The notes beneath the pieces were generated by a model. It did not search any database. It saw nothing but the letters and a program-made list of their open reading frames with translations, and was not told the origin of the DNA. Position numbers and translations under genes: made by a program. From Campylobacterales bacterium (GTDB taxonomy: Bacteria > Campylobacterota > Campylobacteria > Campylobacterales > Arcobacteraceae), in assembly GCA_027064245.1 (NCBI GenBank), contig JAMOPZ010000302.1:1-9932 (forward strand): a stretch of 9,932 bases of DNA, written 5' to 3'. Shown piece after piece: positions 5,901-9,932 of this stretch. Numbering within the stretch: the first letter of the stretch is position 1; each line of letters opens with the position of its first letter.

Positions 5901-7868
5901 ATGAATAGTGATATTTTAAATTTATTACAAAAAAATCCTAAAAAAGATGGTTCCAAAGTAAATAGTAGTGATAAAAATATTACTAAATTAGATAGTCCCA
6001 AAACTCAACTATCACTTTTTGATAATATGCTTCAAAGTGCAAAAATAACAAAAGATATTAAAAAAATAACAATAAAAACAAAAGATAATCTATCTGATAA
6101 TAATAAAAAAGAAAAAGCTTTACAATCTGATTTAAAATTAAATTCTAAAGATAAAATAGATTCTCAAAAAAAGATTGTCTCAACAAATTTAGATAAATTA
6201 AAATTTAACAATCAATTAAAACAAGAGATACCAAAAGAATCAAAAGAGATAAAAAAAGAAGTAATAAAACAAGAGATACCAAAAGAATCAAAAGAGATAA
6301 AAAAAGAAGTAATAAAACAAGAGATACCAAAAGAATCAAAAGAGATAAAAAAGAATATATCAATAGGTACTATAAAAGATAATGTTTCTATTTCATCTAA
6401 AACTAATACTTTAATAACCAATATAGATAATATAGCAAAAAGACTTGTAGATATAGTAGTAAAAAATAAAAAAGAGTTATCTTTTGAAGTTGATAACAAT
6501 GATGCTAAGAAAACTATAGAAAATTTATCAAAATCTGATCAAGAGAAGATTTTTAAAAATGTATCAAAAAAATTGGTTTCTATAATAGTAGAGGATAAAA
6601 AGAATTCAAGCAAACCAATAGATGATGTAAAATTAGATAATACAAAAATAGAAAGTAAAAAAGTCGATAATAAAAATAATAATTTAGATACTAAAGATGA
6701 CAATTTAAATGCCTCTTTAGAAAAAAATAGTTCATTAATGGATACTCTTTTACAGCAGGTAAAAAATGATATAGAAAAAGAGAAAGTTACCAATACAAAA
6801 AAAGATAATATATCTGTAAAATTAAAAGCTAATACAACAACAGATGAGGTAAAAGCAAATATATTTTTAAGTTTACAAAAAAATGATCAAACTATTACAT
6901 CATCAAGAGTAGTAAAAGATGTAAAAGATACTATTTTGAGTAAAAAAACATTAGATTCAGTTGAAGATGGTGCAAATATATTAAAATTAAATCCTACTAA
7001 TATAGATGTATCATCTTCTAATGGAAAGGGATCTTTAGAAGATTATCAAAAAGCAAAACAGGTTTTAGATGATAATATTAAAAAAGAGACAAAAAAAACA
7101 AAAGAGATAAAAGAACAAAAAGGTAATATCGCACGATCGTTTCTTGATAGTAAAATATCTACAACTAGCACAAAAGAGATAATGCCACAAAATATTATAT
7201 TAGATAAAACTCATATTGAAACAACCAATACTCAAATAAAAAATAAAAATACAGTAAAAGATGATTTAAAAGCAAAAAAATATAATAATGATCAAGAAAT
7301 AAAACAAGAAGATATAAAAATATCAACAAATAATACAAAAAATATACAGATAAAACAAAATGAATCTTTACTAGAAGAAAAAGTTATAAATATAAATGTA
7401 CCTGCAAATGAAGCAAATATATTAAAAAATAAAATTATAGGTGCACAACAAAGAATGAGTAGTCTTATGAGTGATGTTGCTAAAAAGATGTATCAAGATT
7501 ATAAGCCTCCAGTTACTGCATTTAGAATTAATTTAACTCCGGATAGCTTAGGAAGTATATCTGTTGTTATGAAATCAAATAAATCTGATAATAGTTTAAA
7601 AGTTAGTATGAACATGTCAAATAGATCTACTATGGATGTATTTGCAGATAATAAATCCTCTTTACAAAATGCATTGGCAAACAATGTAGGAGGAGATGCT
7701 AATATATCATTAGATTTTGGTATGCAACAAGATGGTGGTCAAAACAATCAGCAAGAAAGTGGTTTTGAATCTTTTCAATCTTCCAATAAAACAGTAAGTA
7801 GTAAAGTTTCAACAGATGAGGAGTTAGTAGATATTGTAGATCCTAATGTACAATCAAATTATATGTAA
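5901..7868 (+). CDS. fliK: Hook-length control protein FliK (long, lysine-rich)
   Basis: Secreted molecular ruler that measures the hook and triggers FlhB to switch export from hook to filament proteins. At 655 residues it is much longer than Salmonella FliK (405). Residues 1 to about 500 are low-complexity, rich in Lys, Asn, Asp, Ser and Ile, and probably disordered, with a 16-residue tandem repeat (KQEIPKESKEIKKEVI) beginning at residue 107. The C-terminal domain is the recognisable part: FRINLTPDSLGSISVVM (541-557) corresponds to the 'L-x-P-x-x-L-G-x-v-x-v' core of the Flg_hook domain, followed by a conserved-style helix to about 615 and a polar Gln/Gly/Ser-rich tail. Position next to fliR and flhB supports the call. 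The ribosome site AAGAGA (5891-5896) precedes ATG 5901. The A-rich sequence of the first two-thirds stands out from its neighbours. Confidence 0.88.
   Translation: MNSDILNLLQKNPKKDGSKVNSSDKNITKLDSPKTQLSLFDNMLQSAKITKDIKKITIKTKDNLSDNNKKEKALQSDLKLNSKDKIDSQKKIVSTNLDKLKFNNQLKQEIPKESKEIKKEVIKQEIPKESKEIKKEVIKQEIPKESKEIKKNISIGTIKDNVSISSKTNTLITNIDNIAKRLVDIVVKNKKELSFEVDNNDAKKTIENLSKSDQEKIFKNVSKKLVSIIVEDKKNSSKPIDDVKLDNTKIESKKVDNKNNNLDTKDDNLNASLEKNSSLMDTLLQQVKNDIEKEKVTNTKKDNISVKLKANTTTDEVKANIFLSLQKNDQTITSSRVVKDVKDTILSKKTLDSVEDGANILKLNPTNIDVSSSNGKGSLEDYQKAKQVLDDNIKKETKKTKEIKEQKGNIARSFLDSKISTTSTKEIMPQNIILDKTHIETTNTQIKNKNTVKDDLKAKKYNNDQEIKQEDIKISTNNTKNIQIKQNESLLEEKVININVPANEANILKNKIIGAQQRMSSLMSDVAKKMYQDYKPPVTAFRINLTPDSLGSISVVMKSNKSDNSLKVSMNMSNRSTMDVFADNKSSLQNALANNVGGDANISLDFGMQQDGGQNNQQESGFESFQSSNKTVSSKVSTDEELVDIVDPNVQSNYM
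6219..6353 (+). repeat. In-frame 48-bp tandem repeat inside fliK (2.8 copies)
   Basis: Units lie at 6219-6266, 6267-6314 and 6315-6353. Each full unit encodes KQEIPKESKEIKKEVI (16 residues). Units 1 and 2 are identical at the base level, and the third matches for its first 13 codons apart from a single AAA/AAG change, then diverges. Identity at silent positions points to recent duplication by slippage or unequal crossing over. Because the unit is a multiple of three, copy changes would lengthen or shorten FliK by 16 residues without breaking it. Confidence 0.95.
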
Positions 7869-7880
7869 AAAGATATCTTT

Positions 7881-8633
7881 ATGAATCAATTAGTTTCGTT
7901 ATTGGATCAACAAAATATATTAGCTTTTTTGCTTCTTTTTGCAAGAGTAATATCATTTATGGCTTTTATACCAATTTTAAAGCATAAAAGTGTAACTATA
8001 AAAATGAGAGCTGCAATATCTTTTTATTTGGCTATTTTTTTATTTCCATTAATTGATTATAGTAACAGTATTTTAACAAGTGATACTTTTGTATTAGCAC
8101 TTTTAAGTGAATTAACATTAGGACTTCTAGCTTCTGCTTTAGTTCAAATTATATTTTCTGCTGTTCAAATAGCAGGAGATTTAATAGGATATGCAACAGG
8201 TTTATCTATGGCAAATATGTTTGATCCTACAACAGGAACACAGCAGGGTGTTATTAGTAGATTTTTATATTTAATTGTATTCGTAATATATTTAGAATCT
8301 GATATGTATGAATTAACTATTTATATGCTGTATAATAGTTTTGGGATGATTAGTTTGGGTCACTTTAATATATATGATTATGATGGAATAGCTTATGTAA
8401 CAAAAGAGATAAACAATATGTTTGCATTTGCATTAACATTTGCATTTCCGTTATTTTTTATAAGTTTTATTATAGATGTATATTATGGATATGGTACAAA
8501 GTCTATGCCATCTTTTTCACCTTTTATAATTACATTTCAAATTAAATTTACTTTGATATTTATATTTATGATGCTAGGATTAAATATATTTATAGATAAT
8601 TTTATATTATATTTTACACAAAAATTGAGTTAA
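7881..8633 (+). CDS. fliR: Flagellar type III export gate protein FliR
   Basis: Polytopic inner-membrane protein of the export gate, assembling with FliP and FliQ, 250 residues (typical length). The family pattern is visible from the N-terminus: a first helix, FARVISFMAFIPIL (21-34), then a second and third helix. The central signature has LLSELTLGLLASALVQIIFSA followed by GDLIGYATGLSMANMFDPTTGTQ, which matches the FliR 'G-x-x-i-G-x-q-x-G-f-s-x-a-x-x-x-D-P' core. Further hydrophobic helices are at the C-terminal half. The late conserved loop that usually reads P-Q-(L/M)-N-x-F reads PSFSPF here (210-215). The ribosome site is weak (AAAAGATATC just upstream), suggesting coupling to fliK translation. 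It lies 12 bases after fliK and 10 before flhB. Confidence 0.93.
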   Translation: MNQLVSLLDQQNILAFLLLFARVISFMAFIPILKHKSVTIKMRAAISFYLAIFLFPLIDYSNSILTSDTFVLALLSELTLGLLASALVQIIFSAVQIAGDLIGYATGLSMANMFDPTTGTQQGVISRFLYLIVFVIYLESDMYELTIYMLYNSFGMISLGHFNIYDYDGIAYVTKEINNMFAFALTFAFPLFFISFIIDVYYGYGTKSMPSFSPFIITFQIKFTLIFIFMMLGLNIFIDNFILYFTQKLS

Positions 8634-8636
8634 GGA
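8632..8636 (+). promoter_or_regulatory. Ribosome binding site for the flhB GTG start
   Basis: AAGGA overlaps the fliR stop and sits 7 bases before the GTG at 8644. This start yields the standard acidic FlhB N-terminus, ADGADEEEKTEEPT, so GTG is preferred over any later ATG. Confidence 0.75.
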
Positions 8637-8643
8637 ATAAAAA

Positions 8644-9705
8644 GTGGCTGATGGTGCAGATGAAGAGGAAAAAACAGAAGAACCTACGAGTAAGAGGATA
8701 GATGATGCCAAAGAAGATGGTAATGTCCCCAAATCTGCTGAAGTTTCAGGTGCTGTAGTTTTAACACTTAGTTCTGTATATTTAATATTTTTTTCTGATC
8801 CTTTATTTGAGTCTATAGCTCATATATTAAAATATAGTTTTTCTTTTATAGGTGCTAATATTGATCCTAAGGGATTTTATAATATGACAATAACTATGTT
8901 ATTTACAATACTTTATACTTTATCACCGTTGTTTTTTTTAGTTGTTTTTATGGTTATTGTAGCAAATGTAGCTCAATTTGGTTTTATAATAACCCCTATT
9001 AAATTAAAAGCAGATTTTTTAAATCCAATGGGTGGTTTAAAAAATCTTTTTAGTGCAAAAAAAGCTTTAGAAGCTTTAAAGCTTATGGCAAAATTAACAG
9101 TTATTTTTATAATTATGGTTGTACTTCTTGGAATAGTTTGGGATGATATAATAGCTATGATGGATCAAAATTTACATAATGCATTACAAAGTATATATAT
9201 GTTAATTATATATTTTGTTTTTACTATTTTGTTTATTATACTACTTTTTGCTACAATAGATTTTTATTTTACAAGATATTATTATTTTAAACAACTTCGT
9301 ATGACAAAGCAAGAGGTAAAAGATGAACATAAAAATATAGAGGGAAATCCAGAAGTAAAACAAAGAATCCGTTCAATTCAGATGAAGATGTCAAGACAAA
9401 GGATGATGAAAGAGGTACCAAATGCTGATGTTGTTATAACAAATCCTGAACATTATGCAGTAGCATTACAATATGATCAAGAGACACAAAATGCACCAGT
9501 TGTAATTGCTAAAGGTATTAATTTTTTAGCTTTAAAGATTAAAGAGTTAGCAAAACAAAATAATATAAAAATTATAGAAGATCCAGCATTAGCAAGAGCA
9601 TTGTATGATCAAATAGAAGTTGATCAGCCAATTCCTGAAAATTTTTATAAAGCAATAGCTGAGATTTTTACATATATATATAGTTTAAATGGAAAAAGAA
9701 AATAG
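8644..9705 (+). CDS. flhB: Flagellar export switch protein FlhB
   Basis: Export-gate protein that changes substrate specificity from rod/hook to filament, 353 residues as expected. The N-terminus has the EEKTEEPTSKRIDDAKEDGNV-type signature, followed by four membrane helices at about 37-54, 82-107, 140-162 and 182-204 and the conserved loop GGLKNLFSAKKALEALK between helices two and three. The cytoplasmic domain contains VPNADVVITNPEHYAVAL and runs on through VVIAKGINFLALKIKEL and EDPALARALYDQIEV to the standard C-terminus, so it is complete. The autocleavage site, NPTH in most homologues, reads Asn267-Pro268-Glu269-His270. The Asn-Pro needed for the cleavage chemistry is kept, but the Thr is Glu. 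Start is GTG. The upstream fliK would supply its hook-length signal. Confidence 0.95.
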   Translation: MADGADEEEKTEEPTSKRIDDAKEDGNVPKSAEVSGAVVLTLSSVYLIFFSDPLFESIAHILKYSFSFIGANIDPKGFYNMTITMLFTILYTLSPLFFLVVFMVIVANVAQFGFIITPIKLKADFLNPMGGLKNLFSAKKALEALKLMAKLTVIFIIMVVLLGIVWDDIIAMMDQNLHNALQSIYMLIIYFVFTILFIILLFATIDFYFTRYYYFKQLRMTKQEVKDEHKNIEGNPEVKQRIRSIQMKMSRQRMMKEVPNADVVITNPEHYAVALQYDQETQNAPVVIAKGINFLALKIKELAKQNNIKIIEDPALARALYDQIEVDQPIPENFYKAIAEIFTYIYSLNGKRK

Positions 9706-9716
9706 GAGATCCTAAT

Positions 9717-9932
9717 ATGGATAATATAAAAATATTTTATATCAATATGAAAAATCAAAAAGATAGAGATAAAAAAATACAAAAACAAGCAAATATATTG
9801 TTTCCGTTTTTTATAGGTTTAAATACAAAATTAGCAATAAATAGCTCATTGGCAACAATAAATACAAGTTTATTAGAAAATAGTATTAGATTAAGGGAAC
9901 AGTTTTTTATTGAAGATGGTGAAATTGATATG
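9717..9932 (+). CDS. Unrecognised partial gene running off the window
   Basis: An open frame starts with ATG at 9717, 11 bases after the flhB stop, behind a very good ribosome site, AGGAGAT (9704-9710). It stays open for 72 codons to the window end, so the 3' part is missing. The start is basic and helical (residues 11-25, KNQKDRDKKIQKQ), followed by a hydrophobic patch (28-36, ILFPFFIGL), a Ser/Thr/Asn-rich stretch and a helix, LLENSIRLREQFF. No family signature is visible. Spacing and ribosome site show that it belongs to the operon. The first residues faintly resemble the 'INLxxxxDR' start of family 25 glycosyltransferases, but nothing later supports that. Confidence 0.7.
   Translation, partial: MDNIKIFYINMKNQKDRDKKIQKQANILFPFFIGLNTKLAINSSLATINTSLLENSIRLREQFFIEDGEIDM

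Noticed and set aside
6219..6353. Possible CRISPR array or other spaced direct repeat
   Set aside because: The units are directly adjacent without spacers, are multiples of three and stay in the fliK reading frame.
6212..6499. Minus-strand open frame of 95 codons opposite fliK, with a repeated Phe/Ser/Ile pattern
   Set aside because: It is the mirror image of the lysine-rich fliK repeat, has no good ribosome site, and its composition follows from the A-rich plus strand.
6539..6793. Minus-strand open frame of 84 codons inside fliK
   Set aside because: Shadow of low-complexity coding sequence; no family features and it lies fully within a well-supported gene.
9717..9932. Family 25 glycosyltransferase (flagellin or LPS glycosylation)
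   Set aside because: Only the first 18 or so residues resemble the family start; the following residues lack its conserved pattern, and the gene is incomplete.

Overview
This window is one continuous stretch of a polar-flagellum assembly operon. All genes lie on the plus strand and are packed end to end. Gaps are at most about 21 bases, two junctions are 4-base ATGA overlaps (flgJ/flgN-like and flgA-like/flhF), and one junction has no gap (flgN-like/flgA-like). No terminator or internal promoter is evident. The very low GC content, AAA/TTA/ATA-dominated codon use, the FlhF-FlhG pair, a FlgJ with no muramidase domain and the overall protein character suggest a Campylobacterota member. An Arcobacter-like bacterium (Arcobacteraceae) fits best, but this is inferred from protein style and not from a database match.

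Layout: positions 1-36 are a short lead-in with no assignable gene. The stator genes follow: motA (37-792, PomA-like) and motB (803-1597, PomB-like). Next come rod/hook accessory functions: a short flgJ (1607-1909), a coiled-coil FlgN-like putative chaperone (1906-2283) and a short secreted FlgA-like protein (2284-2679). The polar placement and number genes are flhF (2676-3890) and flhG (3912-4727). An unrecognised two-helix membrane protein (4736-5065) separates flhG from the basal-body genes fliE (5081-5398) and flgC (5414-5890). Then comes a long lysine-rich fliK (5901-7868) with an internal tandem repeat, followed by the export-gate genes fliR (7881-8633) and flhB (8644-9705). An unrecognised ORF starts at 9717 and runs off the end.

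How they fit together: FlhF and FlhG set where and how many flagella are built. FliR and FlhB form part of the type III export gate. FliE and FlgC build the rod junction and proximal rod, and FlgJ caps the growing rod. The FlgA-like protein would assist P-ring assembly. FliK measures the hook and signals FlhB to change substrate. The FlgN-like protein would chaperone hook-filament junction proteins. MotA and MotB power rotation, probably with sodium. flgB, which usually neighbours flgC, is not in the window.

I see no mobile element, CRISPR array, RNA gene or defence system. The points worth a second look are substitutions at normally conserved sites (MotA Pro to Gly, MotB Asp to Ala, FlhB NPTH to NPEH, a divergent FliR loop, a degenerate FlhG activation motif), the repeat in fliK, and three poorly characterised small proteins embedded in the operon.
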